This document shows, in pieces, positions 50,421-61,493 of a stretch of DNA of 64,000 nt. Each line of letters opens with the position of its first letter. Position 1 is the first letter of the stretch. The position numbers were made by a program, and so were the translations under genes. Under the pieces are notes generated by a model. That model was not told the DNA's origin. It saw only the letters and a list, made by a program, of their open reading frames with translations, and did not search any database. Source of the DNA: Brucella cytisi (GTDB lineage Bacteria; Pseudomonadota; Alphaproteobacteria; Rhizobiales; Rhizobiaceae); NCBI GenBank assembly GCA_012103075.1, contig JAAVLQ010000002.1, positions 1,133,001 through 1,197,000 of the forward strand. Reading direction: 5' to 3'.

Positions 50421-50454
50421 AATCCGGCGACAGTTTTCATTCTGTCGCCGGATT
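50421..50454. terminator. Bidirectional intrinsic terminator
   Basis: AATCCGGCGACAG (50421-50433) and CTGTCGCCGGATT (50442-50454) are perfect complements around an eight-base loop, followed by TTTCC. It stands between the convergent DUF1330 and amidohydrolase genes. Confidence 0.85.
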
Positions 50455-50461
50455 TTTCCGG

Positions 50462-52211
50462 TCAGGCCGTGTAACGTCTGGTGCCATCCATCCGTGTTTC
50501 GCTGACCTTGATCTTGCCGATCTTCACATCCGGCGCAGTCGGGTCTTCTTCCAGAATGGCAAAGTCTGCAAACTTTCCGGTTTCCAGCGAACCAATCTGG
50601 TCTTCCATATGACACTGCCGGGCCGCATCGATGGTAACGGCGCGCAGCGCTGCATCCACCGGAATACGTTCTTCGGGGAAGAAGACGTCGCCACCTTCGT
50701 TCATCACGCGGGTGACGGCATCTTCGACATAGCTCAGAGGCTCGATCGGTGTCACGTTCCAGTCGGAATGAAGCGAAATCTTGAGACCCGCAGCCAGCGC
50801 GGAAGCACACGGATCATAGAAGCGGGCGCGCTCAGGCCCCAGAAGACGGTCGCGGAACGCCTTGCCCCACCAGCGCACATGGCCGATCAGGAAGGACGGC
50901 GAAAGCCCCATATCCTTCATACGTACCATCTGTTCCGGGTGGAAAACGCTGCAATGTTCGATGCGATGGCGAAGATCGCTGTTCGAGGACTTTCCGAGAA
51001 CGGCCTCGTAAGCATCCAGTACCATGTCGATTGCCGCGTCGCCATTGGCGTGAACGCCAACCTGCCAGCCGCCTTCATGCGCCCGGCGGATCACTTCCGT
51101 TACCTGCTCAAGGCTGTAGTTCAGGGCGCCGCGCGCATCGGTGCCCAGATAGTTCTCGCGCTGATAGCCTGTCTGCGCCTGATTGGAACCATCGGCCCAC
51201 GCCTTGATGCCATCAACGCGGAAAAGATCGTTGCCTCGACCGGGCTTGATCCCTCCTTTTCCCATTCATCCATGATCGTTGACACGAGCATACCGCGATA
51301 GCGCACCGGGGCCTTGCCTTCGCCCAGAACCGCATCGAGGATTTTGAGATCTTGCGCACCGGCCATGATGCCGATGCCGCAATCGTGCAGCATGGTGCAG
51401 CCAACGGAGCTTGCGTGATCCAGAAAACGCTGGACGCGACCGATCATATCCGCCGCAGTCGGAGACGGCATGACGCCGAGAAACTCCTGTTGCGCCGCCA
51501 TCTCTTCCGTGCGCCCGGTCAGGCTGCCATCGGCATCCTTTACAAAGCGCGCGCCGGACGGGTCAGGCGTCTCGCGGGTGATACCGGCGGCCTTGAAGGC
51601 GGCACTGTTGGCATAGGCGATATGGCCGTTGCTTTCCTGCATGAAGAAAGGATTGTTGGGCGCAAGCGCATCCAGTTCAGCAATCGTCGGAATTTTGGCA
51701 TCGCGGGTGATGCTGGCATCGAACTGCTGTGCGCGCACCCATTCCCCGGCTTGGCATCCGCCACGCCTTTCTGCAACTTCGACCAGACGGTCGCGTAATC
51801 CGGTGTCGTGATCGGGCTGACATCGATCCAGTCCTCGAATGCCGTGAACACGAAATGCATATGCGGATCGATCAGGCCCGGCATCAGGGTGCGGCCCTGA
51901 AGATCCACCACCTGCGCTCCAGAACCGATGGCGGATTGCACGTCATCCAGCTTGCCGACGGCCAATATCTTGTTGCCGCGAATGGCAATCGCTTCGGCAC
52001 GCGGCGCCTTGTCATTCATGGTCAGGATTGTCCCGCCCTTGAAGATGATATCGCCCGCGGGTGCTGCAGCCTGCTGCGCGAACGCCATGCCCGGCGAAGA
52101 ACAGGCAAAGGCCGAAGTCGCGGCGGCAGCGCCGAGATATTTGAGAAAATCGCGCCTTGAGGCCGTGGACCGCAGAAACGCCACCATACCCGGATTACAG
52201 GCTATACACAT
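50462..52211 (-). CDS. Tat-exported amidohydrolase (YtcJ/metal-dependent TIM-barrel), two frameshifts
   Basis: ATG at 52211. A twin-arginine signal SRRDFLKYLGAAAATSAFAC is near residue 20. The amidohydrolase_3 domain has MPGLIDPHMHFVF (metal-binding HxH), GVHANGDAAIDMVLDAYEAV and LRHRIEHCSVFHPEQMVRM, then LHSDWNVTPIEPLSYVEDAV. Breaks near 51740 and 51255 each fit one-base changes (G missing in AAGCCGGGGAA). Repaired length is about 582 residues. Relatives hydrolyse N-acyl or formyl amides; the substrate here is unknown, and the location is periplasmic. Confidence 0.87.
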
Positions 52212-52547
52212 CTGAATATCCTCTTTACCGCCACAACAAAAAAGCCCTAGATCAAGTGGCAATTATTTTTGTATCGAGACTATACTTATACAATATTACA
52301 ATTTATCAAATGGATATTATTGTTACTTTCATTAGTATTTACTAAAATAAACACTCTACAAGATGATCAATTATAAGAAATAAAGATAGACATAGATACA
52401 TGTTTTTTTCTTCGCGATTTCGTGTGCTCGTAACTTTGAGACTGCCTTTTGCACGACAGACACGCACCCGAGCATCGAAATGCGCATTAAAAAAAAATCC
52501 GCCGTAAACCGACGGATTTCACAAAAATTCTTGGAAATTAGGGGCAA
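52212..52547. other. AT-rich intergenic region with terminator at its right end
   Basis: A 336-base gap, clearly richer in A/T than its surroundings (for example 52261-52400). It should carry the promoter of the minus-strand amidohydrolase. GAGGATATTC is the likely ribosome site just before 52211. No ORF or RNA gene is supported. Confidence 0.45.
52495..52519 (-). terminator. Intrinsic terminator after the DUF1801 pair
   Basis: On the minus strand AAATCCGTCG pairs with CGGCGGATTT (one G-T pair) and is followed by at least five further Ts. It lies 29 bases after the DUF1801 stop at 52548. Confidence 0.85.
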
Positions 52548-52949
52548 TCAGCTGCGTTTGGTTTTTCGCTGCGCCCGCTTGGCTGTATTATGCGCTATAG
52601 CAGCTTGAACGAGTGCGATGAAGGCATCTTCGTTGACCTCTTCACCTTCGCTTATGTCCAGCGCGCGGCGCGTATTGCCTTCAAGACTGGAATTAAAGAT
52701 GCGGGTGGGATCGTTCAGCGCTGCGCCATTGGCAAAAGTCAGCTTCACGACCTTCTTGTAAGCCTCGCCGGTGCAGATGATGCCGTCATGCGACCATACC
52801 GGCACGCCACGCCATTTCCATTCCTCGATCACGTCGGGATCGGCCTGCTTTATGAGCGCCCGCATTCGGGCGAGCGTCTCGCCGCGCCAGTCATCGAGCT
52901 CGACAATCCGCCCGTCAATAAGCTTTGAAGCGTCATTATCATCTGTCAT
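52548..52949 (-). CDS. DUF1801-family protein
   Basis: Intact, 133 residues. ETLARMRALIKQADPDVIEE, WKWRGVPVWSHDGIICTGEA and LDISEGEEVNEDAFIALVQA are characteristic of DUF1801 (YdhG/Fra10-like fold). The C-terminus is basic (KRAQRKTKR). Function unknown. It follows, by 39 bases, a second DUF1801 gene on the same strand, and ends at a strong terminator. Confidence 0.85.
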   Translation of the reverse strand: MTDDNDASKLIDGRIVELDDWRGETLARMRALIKQADPDVIEEWKWRGVPVWSHDGIICTGEAYKKVVKLTFANGAALNDPTRIFNSSLEGNTRRALDISEGEEVNEDAFIALVQAAIAHNTAKRAQRKTKRS

Positions 52950-52988
52950 GAAACCCCTCCCAGAGCGTCTTTCGATCTGCGCTCCAAC

Positions 52989-53409
52989 CTACATTTTCTC
53001 ACCCGGCAGCTGGCTTGCCTGTCTGATCCAGTCCGTCAGCTGGGCTTCATCCACATCGTCGTGCTCATGAATGTGGAAATAGCGCGTATCCCGGCTCTTG
53101 GATTCAACCGGCGGCATCGGCTTCAGCTTGGCGCCGCGAAAGAATGCAACCTTTATATATTTGTCGAAACAATGATAGCTGAGGAACCACCCCTCTCCCT
53201 TCATTCCGTAGAAGGGGAATTCCATTTGACCGCTTTATGCACATCGGGAACGGTACGCACGATGAGAGCATCCGTGCGGCGACCTGCTTCGCTTTTCCAT
53301 CCCGGCATGGCAGCGATATAGGCCTGAACCGGCGCATCCCCTTCCCCTTTTGCAATCTGGGGATTGCCGCCCGACAAAAGTACCGGACCGTCAGGTTTTT
53401 ATCGCTCAT
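52989..53409 (-). CDS. Second DUF1801-family protein, two frameshifts
   Basis: MSDK at 53409, then after a break near 53395 the frame GDAPVQAYIAAMPGWKSEAG with RRTDALIVRTVPDVHKAVKW, and after a second break near 53220 PFYGMKGEGWFLSYHCFDKY and IKVAFFRGAKLKPMPP. This is the DUF1801 core. Repaired length is about 140 residues. It forms a tandem with the gene at 52548 and so is likely co-transcribed; the two are only distantly alike. Confidence 0.8.
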
Positions 53410-53564
53410 TACGTTTCCTCCACCGATCGCGTCTCCCGCTGGTTCTTCGTTGCTGGGACCATACATCTCATCCGGTTTGCGACCAAGCTTTGGATGACAG
53501 GAAAGAACAACTCCCGTTTCAGCCATGTCTCGTGTAAGCAAAGCTGACCACATCAAACAAGCAG

Positions 53565-54896
53565 ATGGCAATGAGACGATTTTTCCACCTCGCGGCACTC
53601 GGAATTTGTCTGGCATTTCTATCGCCGGGCCTGATGAACCTTGCTTTCGCGGAAGAAAATCTTCCTCGCCTTCTGCCAGAACCGGGCGTGAGCGCGCATA
53701 TCGAAAGACGCAAAGAGGGTTATGTTCTGACCCAGCCCGATGGATCGAAACTCGTTTTGCTGGATTCCGATTGGCTCAACGGACTGGACGGGCCTGTCAG
53801 CTTCGAAACCGGCGACTATGACTTCGATGGCTACACCGATTTTTCTTTGGGCGCCCGCGAAGCGGGAAGCCTCGACGTTGGCGTCGCGCTTTATCTCTAT
53901 GATCCAAAAGCCAAAGCCTTTTCCCCACTGATTATCGAGGACGAACTTGGCGGAAAACTGAATTGCGGCGAGCTGTGGAATGTCGAGCGCATCCCGGAAC
54001 GAAAGCTGATCAAAAGCAGCTGTAGTCTGGATGGGCATTATAACCGCGTCGACATCCTGTCGATCGACCGCGACGGAAAAGTCCGGCTTGTGGAACAATC
54101 GCGCCCGGAAGAGCAGTTGTCTGGCTGGCCCTACCTGATGAAACCCATGCGCATGGTCACCTATGACGCACAGGGAAACAGCGTTCTTGAAATGCCTTTG
54201 GCACCGGATGAAATGGAACAGGGCTGGGAGGTTCCTGTAGAAAAGCTGGCCCTGTACAGCGATCCTGACCGGCAAAGCGCCACAAGCTCCTATCTGGCCA
54301 AGGGCGACAAGGCACGCAAGCTTGTCTCTGCCGGCGATGGCTGGATGAAAATTGCCTATCTGGCCAAAACCGGGCCGCTGGAGGGCTGGATATCCCTGAA
54401 AGAAGCCTATGACCTTGCGGCCCGGCAGGCGGAAAACGGGCAAAAACCGCAATCCTTGCAGCTCGGTCTCGCGGATTACAGCGATGTCGACAAGGATCAG
54501 GATTATTACAAGCACCTGTTCACGCTGACGCTGGCCAATGAAAGCCGCGAAGCCGTGGAACTCGGCTATGGTGAATTGCACCTGATTTTCACATCTGCCG
54601 ACGGCCAGCAGACCACGCATAAGCTCTATGATCTCTTCAACAAGACCCTTGAGCCGGGAAAGAGCGAAACGCTCGACGATAATCCCGTACAGAAGCGCGG
54701 CGGGCAATTTGTGATCTATCACCCGGTCGGCGACGACGACGCCTATTCGCCGTTCTTCCCCGAAGGGCTGACTACAGGAAAATACAAGATCCGCCCCATC
54801 CTGACCGGCCCCAACCTGAAGAGCCCCATTTACGGTCAGGACGAAATCGAGATGGATTATCCACCCAAACTACCGGACAGCCTGATCGAACCGTGA
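53565..54896 (+). CDS. Exported protein with SH3-like domain, function unknown
   Basis: Intact, 443 residues. The signal peptide MRRFFHLAALGICLAFLSPG is cleaved after AFA. The first domain (about residues 40-200) repeats DYDFDGYTDFSLG, similar to FG-GAP/XAC2610-type modules. An SH3-like segment follows (about residues 215-280: VEKLALYSDPDRQSATSSYL, VSAGDGWMKIAYL, LEGWISLKEA), then a beta-rich C-terminal part (about 300-440). Its partner in the cell wall or periplasm is unknown. The last 27 bases overlap the convergent GGDEF-EAL gene. Confidence 0.75.
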   Translation: MAMRRFFHLAALGICLAFLSPGLMNLAFAEENLPRLLPEPGVSAHIERRKEGYVLTQPDGSKLVLLDSDWLNGLDGPVSFETGDYDFDGYTDFSLGAREAGSLDVGVALYLYDPKAKAFSPLIIEDELGGKLNCGELWNVERIPERKLIKSSCSLDGHYNRVDILSIDRDGKVRLVEQSRPEEQLSGWPYLMKPMRMVTYDAQGNSVLEMPLAPDEMEQGWEVPVEKLALYSDPDRQSATSSYLAKGDKARKLVSAGDGWMKIAYLAKTGPLEGWISLKEAYDLAARQAENGQKPQSLQLGLADYSDVDKDQDYYKHLFTLTLANESREAVELGYGELHLIFTSADGQQTTHKLYDLFNKTLEPGKSETLDDNPVQKRGGQFVIYHPVGDDDAYSPFFPEGLTTGKYKIRPILTGPNLKSPIYGQDEIEMDYPPKLPDSLIEP

Positions 54897-56836
54897 GCTG
54901 GCACTCGCTTTGGCAAGGGCATCAAGAGCCATGCTCGCCGGCAGAGCCGGTGAAAACAGGAAGCCCTGCCCGGCATTGCAACCGAGTTTACAAAGCATGT
55001 CGCGATCTTCCTCGGTCTCGATCCCTTCGGCAGTGACCTTGATGCCAAGAGCATCGCCCAGCTCGACCATAGCGCGCACGATATGCTGATCGCCTTCGGA
55101 TTCGGCAATGCCACGCACGAAAACCTTGTCGATCTTGATCTTGGTGATGAGGCCCTTCTTCAAGGAGGCGAAAGTAGCAAAGCCGGTACCAAAATCGTCA
55201 AGTGCGATGGAGACACCAGCGCTCGACAGCACTCCGAGGCTGTCACTCATCCCGCGCTGATCGAAGGGAGCTTCCTCCGTTATCTCGATTTCAAGCATGG
55301 ACATCGGAAGTTCGCGTTTTTCCATTTGGGACAGGATTTCGTGTGGAATGCGTCCCCCGCCAGTTCGCGAGGGGAAAGATTCATGGCAACTGTCAGATCG
55401 CTGCGCCCGCCTTCGGTGAGCTTGTCGATCATCTCGCAGCAATTGAAGAGCACATTATTCGTCAGCTGGCGCACCACACCCACTTCGCACGCAACATCGA
55501 TAATTTCCGGCGGGGAATTGTGCCGTGCTGCGGATGATCCCAGCGCAGCAATGCCTCAAAACCAACCATGCGCCCACTGGAGAGTTGCACCACCGGCTGA
55601 AAGTAGGTTTGCACCTGCCCGGTTTCGATTGCAATGCGCAGGTCTCGCTCGATGCTTTGCTTGCGCTCCCACTCGTGCTGCAAACGCTTCTCGAAAAAAT
55701 AATATTCGTTGCGTCCGCGTTTCTTGGCCGCATAAAGCGCGAAGTCGGCGCGCAGCAACATTTCGACCGGATCGAGACGCTCCAGCCGGCAGATGCCGAC
55801 ACAGGCGCCGATCTCCACCGACAGAATCCCCGTAATGGGCGGTCAAACTGCCGATGATGCGTGCGGCCACCAATGCGGCCTCGATCTTGGCTGAGGGCTC
55901 GGGATAAGCGAGTACGAATTCATCACCGCCAATACGCGCCAGAACGGAACGCTCCGGCGAGACCTGACGGATACGCTGCGCAATGGCGACAAGGAGATCG
56001 TCACCCACCTTGTGACCATAGGTGTCGTTGACGGACTTGAACCCGTCGAGATCGATCAGCATGACGATGAACGGGCCGTCTTTCACAGGATAGAGGCGAA
56101 TGGAGGTTTCAAGGCCGCGCCGGTTGAAGAGCCCCGTCAACGGGTCCTCCTGCGACTTGAGCGCCATTTCGTCAGCCAACTGCTTGGCTTCGTGTTTCAA
56201 CCTGCTGGTCTGGATGAAGCGGTTCTGCCCCAAGAGTGCGCCACGCGTAAGCCCGAGCCAGAACAGAACAACAGCAACGGCAATCACGCCATATTGCAGG
56301 TCGGCTTGCAGGACCAGACACACCACCGTCACGACAAGCGGCGGCGTTATGAAATTGATTGCAACGGCGGCATAGGACGAGCCGTAGGTGACGGCGCCCG
56401 CGCAGATACCGGCCAGAATGACCAGATAGACTGACGATTGCGGATCAGAGAACCCATGGGAAAGAATGGCGACACCGGCCCAGACGAAACCGGCCATAGC
56501 GCCAAACAGCTGAAAGCGGGCGAGCTGGCGCTGCAGAACCGCGATATTCTCAACTGGCGCAGCCGGGCTTCTATAATAGGCTATCGCATCGATGAGGCGC
56601 AGCGCATTGATGATATTGACCAGCGCGAACCATATGATGGGCATCCAGAAATGCCCGGCAGCAATCTGGACCAGCAAAATGAGCACGGACAGAATCGTGC
56701 TGATAGGCATCGAAAAGCGCGCGCCGTCGCAAATCTCCCTGAGCTGGTCCGCAAGTATCTTGTCGGCTATCGGGCTGTCCTGCCTGCTATAGGCAGACCT
56801 GACCAGTTGAAGCCAATATTCAGTTCTCGACCCCAT
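54870..56836 (-). CDS. Membrane GGDEF-EAL cyclic-di-GMP enzyme, three or more frameshifts
   Basis: An N-terminal membrane part with about six helices (residues 40-205) precedes GGDEF: DPLTGLFNRRGLETSIRLYP, IDLDGFKSVNDTYGHKVGDD and the active motif RIGGDEFVLAYPEP. The EAL part includes TYFQPVVQLSSGRMVGFEAL, MNLSPRELAG, LEIEITEEA and ALDDFGTGFATFASLKKGLI, so both catalytic motifs are intact. Breaks lie near 55835, 55500 and 55330. Repaired length is about 655 residues. It could make or degrade c-di-GMP; which activity dominates cannot be told. Confidence 0.88.
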
Positions 56837-57189
56837 TTAAACGCCACCACTGGCCAGAGCACGTTCAGCTTTTTTCCAATCGGGACGCCCCTCGTGTCCT
56901 GATTAAAAAGGAATGACAGCAAACCTGCCCCCGACTGACAACTATAACATGCATACAATCTAAAATGCCAATGGTACGGCAGTTCAATCAAGACGATCAC
57001 TTCGGCGGACAAGGCATACCATCGACATGCCGCTTGAGGCGCGCGCTCAACAATAGTTAGGGACGCGCAGGAACCCATACTCATGCGCCACAGGCGGGAC
57101 ACGATGGTGAGATAGCAGATACTGTAAAACAGGCCGATAGAGCATTGCCCTACAGTTCGGACAAACCAGGGGAATGCTCTATCCCGGAA
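56837..57189. other. Intergenic region with a bulged hairpin
   Basis: A 353-base gap between the CorC-like gene end and the GGDEF-EAL start. GATAGAGCATT-CCC (57136-57150, one bulged G) pairs with GGGAATGCTCTATC (57170-57183) near the CorC stop, a likely transcript end. The rest should hold the GGDEF-EAL promoter; I see no ORF. Confidence 0.45.
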
Positions 57190-58476
57190 TTACTCGGTCG
57201 ACTGTTCTTCCGCCGTCAGCAACAGCTTGTCGATGCGGCGTCCGTCAAGGTCAACGATTTCGAACACCCATCCGTTCTTGACGAAGGTTTCCCCACATCC
57301 GGCAGATGCTTCAGTTCCTCAAGCGCCAGCCCGGCAACGGTGTTGTATTCCGCATCGTCGTCAATCGGGAAACGCAAAACTCCGAGAACTCGTCAATCGG
57401 CATCCAGCCCGAGACGAGATAAGAACCATCCGCCCGGCGCACGATAGCCTTTTCCTCGATATGGTCCTCCTGCATGGCGCCGATGATCGCTTCCATCACA
57501 TCGCCCGCAGTAATCACACCTTCAAAATGACCATACTCGTCATAGACGAGCACCATATGCGTTGGCGTGCCGCGAATGGCTTCCACCACGTCGAGCGCAT
57601 CGGAAAAGTCCGACACGACCGGAACATCACGGACGATCTCGCGCAGATTGACACTGCCCCGGAGGACAGCTGATTGAAGAAGTCGCGCACCTGTAAGACG
57701 CCGATCACTTCATCGGAATCCTCGCCGCGCACAGGAAGCCGCGAGCGGCTTGTATTGTGCAGTTGCAGGCGAATTTCATCGAAACTATCGTCCACATCGA
57801 CCATTTCGACATCCATGCGCGGCGTCATCAGCCCGCGTGCCGTCCGGTCCGCAAGGCGCATAACGCCTGCAATCATGCGGGATTCCTCCGTCTCGATCAC
57901 GCCCGCGCTATGCGCTTCGGCGAGAACGGACTTGATCTCTTCGTCGGTCACGCCGTCGCTCGACTTGCCCGACTGGCCAAGCAGCTTCAGCACTAAACGG
58001 CCCGACGTATCGAGGAGCCAAACCAAAGGTGCCGCCAGCTTGGACAATAGCGTCATGGTAGGTGCCACGCGGCTTGCAACCGATTCCGGCTCACGCAGCG
58101 CGATCTGCTTTGGCACGAGTTCACCGACGATCAGCGACAGATAGGTGATGACCACGACCACCGAACCAACGCCAACAGCATCGGCAAGGGCTGGCGACAA
58201 GCCTTGCCCGAGAAGCCAGCCTGACAAACGAGCACCCAGCGTCGCGCCGGAAAATGCACCCGACAGAATGCCGACCAGCGTGATGCCGATCTGGACGGTG
58301 GACAGGAAACGGCCGGGATTATCGGCAAGCTCGATGGCCATGCGGGCGCCGCGGCTGCCCTTGTCGGCCATTACCCTCAGTCGCGCCGGGCGGGAGGAAA
58401 CCACTGCGAGTTCCGACATGGCGAGAACACCATTGAGGATCGTCAACAGCACGACCGTAATTATTTCAAAGTACAA
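57190..58476 (-). CDS. CorC/HlyC-family CNNM transporter-like protein with CBS domains, three frameshifts
   Basis: TTG start at 58476 after GAGGGG. The DUF21/CNNM membrane domain (about residues 1-190: ITVVLLTILNGVLAMSELAV, GITLVGILSGAFSGATLGAR, YLSLIVGELVPKQIALREPE) is followed by two CBS motifs (ARGLMTPRMDVEMVDVDDSF; THMVLVYDEYGHFEGVITAG) and the CorC_HlyC domain ending EIVDLDGRRIDKLLL. Breaks lie near 57650, 57370 and 57290; the reconstructed stop is TAA at 57190-57192. Repaired length is about 428 residues. The family is linked to magnesium and cobalt homeostasis. Confidence 0.88.
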
Positions 58477-58834
58477 AACTGCCCCTCGGGATCAGATAAT
58501 CGGAATATAATGATAGAAAGGAACCGCCCCTCTTTCCAGAGGCCGCGACACAAAAATACTGCGATACTGTCGGAATTGCAGTACTTATGTGTTCTCTTCT
58601 CGCCAGCAGAAGCTGCCTTTTCTCTTCTTTCCAGTAAATGATTCACGATGCAGGTAAAACCGCAAAACCATCGTCTGGTCAGGCCAATTAAGTTTAATAA
58701 CCGAAATTCTGGAGAGCCGGTCCGCCATGTAGCGGGTTTTTGCTGCTCGCGCAAAATTGGCTTGACCAGAAACCAGCAGGCTTCTACTTCTTCCATTCAT
58801 AGGTGACGAAACTTTGCGCGAGGGAGGAAGCGCG
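58477..58834. promoter_or_regulatory. Divergent region upstream of the sugar ABC transporter
   Basis: A 358-base gap. TTGACC (58752-58757) with TACTTC 17 bases later is a weak promoter candidate for the transporter operon. A ribosome site GGGAGGA (58822-58828) precedes the ATG at 58835. No ORF, palindrome or RNA gene stands out. Confidence 0.35.
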
Positions 58835-60375
58835 ATGGGAGGATTGCCGTCAGCGACTGCGCGCGCCGATACCGCGCCTATCTTGCTCAAGCTGGATTCC
58901 GTTTCCAAAGAATTTCCGGGCGTCAAAGCCCTGTCGAATGTCAGCTTCGAATTGTGGGCGGGCGAAGTTCATGCCGTCTGCGGCGAGAATGGTGCGGGCA
59001 AATCGACCCTGATGAAGATCGTCAGTGGCGTCTATCAGCCGGATGGCGGGACGATCCATTATCGCGATCAGACTGTCCGCTTTGCTTCCACGCTTGAATC
59101 GGAAGCGGCGGGCATCGCCATCATCCATCAGGAACTGAACCTCGTTCCACACCTGAGCGTTGCCGAAAACATCTATCTCGCTCGCGAGCCGAAACGCGGC
59201 CTCTTCGTCGATCGCCGCAAGCTGAAGCAGGACGCGCAGCACTGCCTCGACCGGCTTGGCGTCAAGATCGACCCGTCTGCACAGGTGCTGAACCTGTCCG
59301 TCGCCCAATGCCAGATGGTCGAAATCGCCAAGGCCCTCTCGCTCAATGCTTCTGTCCTCATCATGGACGAACCGACCTCCTCGCTGACCGAACAGGAAGC
59401 ACAGCTTCTGTTCAAGGTTATCCGCGAACTGAAAGCGCAAGGCACCGGCATCGTCTATATTTCGCACCGTCTCGATGAAATGGCGGAGATCGTCGACCGC
59501 GTCACCATCCTGCGCGACGGACGCTATGTCTGGACCAAGGACTTTGACGCTGTCACCATCGATGAAATCGTCGCCGGGATGGTCGGGCGTTCGCTTGATG
59601 AAAAGTTTCCGGAACCGACCCGAAAGCCGACGGAGGAAGTGATTTTCTCCGTCAGCGGACTGACGCGAAGCGGCCTCTTCGGGAATATCGGCTTTGAACT
59701 CCGGCGCGGAGAAATCCTCGGCTTTGCCGGACTGATGGGCGCAGGGCGCACGGAAGTAGCGCGGGCGATTTTCGGCGCCGATCCGCACGATGCCGGAACG
59801 ATTGTGCTTGAAGGCGAGACGCTTTCCATCTCCAGCCCGCGCGACGCCATCGAGGCAGGCATTGCCTATCTGTCGGAAGACCGCAAGGCGCAAGGACTGG
59901 CGGTCAAGATGCCGGTCGATGCCAATCTCACACTCGCCAATATGGAAGCGGTCAGCAGCTCATATGGTGTGATCGATTTCGAACGGCAACGACAGGCTAG
60001 CCAGCGTTATGTCGATCTTCTCAATATCAAGACGCCGGGACTGGCCCAGCCTGTTCGGCTGCTTTCGGGCGGCAATCAGCAGAAGATCATCATCGGCAAA
60101 TGGCTGTTCCGCGAACCGCGTATCATGTTCTTCGATGAACCGACGCGAGGCATTGATGTCGGTGCAAAGTTCGCGATCTACCAGATCATGGACGAATTGG
60201 CCGCAAGGGGTATCGGCATTGTGCTGATCAGCTCGGAGCTACCGGAAATTCTGGGGCTTTCGGACCGTGTGGCGGTCTTTCACGAGGGCGCATCACCGCC
60301 GTCCTGAACACGGCCGCGACATCGCAGGAAGAAATCATGACCTATGCCTCCGGTCGGGGCCGGCAGGACAAATGA
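58835..60375 (+). CDS. Sugar ABC transporter ATPase (RbsA/XylG/MglA type, two ABC domains), one frameshift
   Basis: About 513 residues. The first nucleotide-binding domain has GENGAGKSTLMKIVSG (Walker A), LSVAQCQMVEIAKAL (degenerate signature) and VLIMDEPTSSLTE (Walker B). The second has GLMGAGRTEVARAIFG (Walker A without Lys, normal for this family), LSGGNQQKIIIGKWL and FFDEPTRGIDVGAKF. One base missing near 60288 (HEG-RITAVLNTA) causes a false early stop; the true end is EEIMTYASGRGRQDK at 60375. It powers monosaccharide import with the two genes that follow. Confidence 0.93.
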
Positions 60376-60385
60376 GGACGCAGTA

Positions 60386-61423
60386 ATGGCCGAAATCACT
60401 ACGGACAAGCCCCAGCAGACGGTAAAATCCAAGGGGCTCAGCGACCGTCAGAAGGATATCATCCAGAAATTTGCGGCTGTCGGCAGCCTTATCATTCTGG
60501 CGGCGATCTTTTCCGTCACCAGCAGCGCCTTCATGACCGTCAACAATGCGATGACCATCGCCTTGCAGGTGACCTCAATCGCGTTTCTCGGCATCGGCGC
60601 AACCTATGTCATCATAACCGGCGGCATCGATCTTTCGGTCGGCTCGGTTCTGGCACTCGCCGGTGTTGTGGCCGCACTTGCGGTCAAGGATCTTTCGCTG
60701 CCGATCCCCCTCGCCATGCTACTCGGTATATTGACGGGATCGCTCTGCGGTCTCATCAACGGCGTCGTCATCACAAAACTCAAGCTGCCGCCCTTCATCG
60801 CCACACTCGGCATGATGCTGATCGCGCGCGGTGTCGCGCTTCAGATCACCGGTGCGCGTGCCGTCTCCGGCCTTGGCGAATCTTTCGGCGTGCTGGGCAA
60901 CGGCTCACTGTTTCGCATCGAGAGCATTGACGAACAGGGCTTTCCGGTCGTCACCTTCCCCGGCATCCCCTACCCGGTGGTGCTGATGATCGTGATTGCG
61001 ATTGCGGCAGCGCTCGTGTTGAACCGCACCGTGCTTGGCCGCCACATCTATGCCATCGGATCGAATGCGGAAGCAGCGCGGCTTTCGGGCGTCAATGTCG
61101 CCCGCGTAACGGCCTTCACTTATGTCGTATCGGGAACACTGGCTGGTCTGACGGGCTGCGTTCTCATGTCCCGCCTCGTGACCGCACAGCCCAATGAAGG
61201 TGTCGCCTATGAGCTCGACGCCATTGCGAGCGCGGTCATCGGCGGCACATCGCTCATTGGCGGTGTGGGTACGATTTCGGGCACGTTCATCGGCTCGTTC
61301 GTCATCGGAATCCTGCGGAACGGCCTCAACATGAACGGCATTTCCGCTTTTACACAGCAGATCATCATCGGCCTCGTCATTCTGGTCACAGTATGGATCG
61401 ACCAGATGCGCAACCGTCGATGA
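60386..61423 (+). CDS. Sugar ABC transporter permease (RbsC type)
   Basis: Intact, 345 residues. ITGGIDLSVGSVLALAGVVA is the family signature, followed by GLINGVVITKLKLPPFIATL, GMMLIARGVALQITG, RHIYAIGSNAEAARLSGVNV and GGTSLIGGVGTISGTFIGSF. ATG at 60386, ten bases after the corrected ATPase stop. Membrane channel of the importer; sugar specificity is not readable here. Confidence 0.93.
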   Translation: MAEITTDKPQQTVKSKGLSDRQKDIIQKFAAVGSLIILAAIFSVTSSAFMTVNNAMTIALQVTSIAFLGIGATYVIITGGIDLSVGSVLALAGVVAALAVKDLSLPIPLAMLLGILTGSLCGLINGVVITKLKLPPFIATLGMMLIARGVALQITGARAVSGLGESFGVLGNGSLFRIESIDEQGFPVVTFPGIPYPVVLMIVIAIAAALVLNRTVLGRHIYAIGSNAEAARLSGVNVARVTAFTYVVSGTLAGLTGCVLMSRLVTAQPNEGVAYELDAIASAVIGGTSLIGGVGTISGTFIGSFVIGILRNGLNMNGISAFTQQIIIGLVILVTVWIDQMRNRR

Positions 61424-61493
61424 GAGGGGAGACGGAATGTGTCAGGCATTCCGGAAAAGGGTAGAGCCAAGAGCTCGATAACAGGAGGAAAAC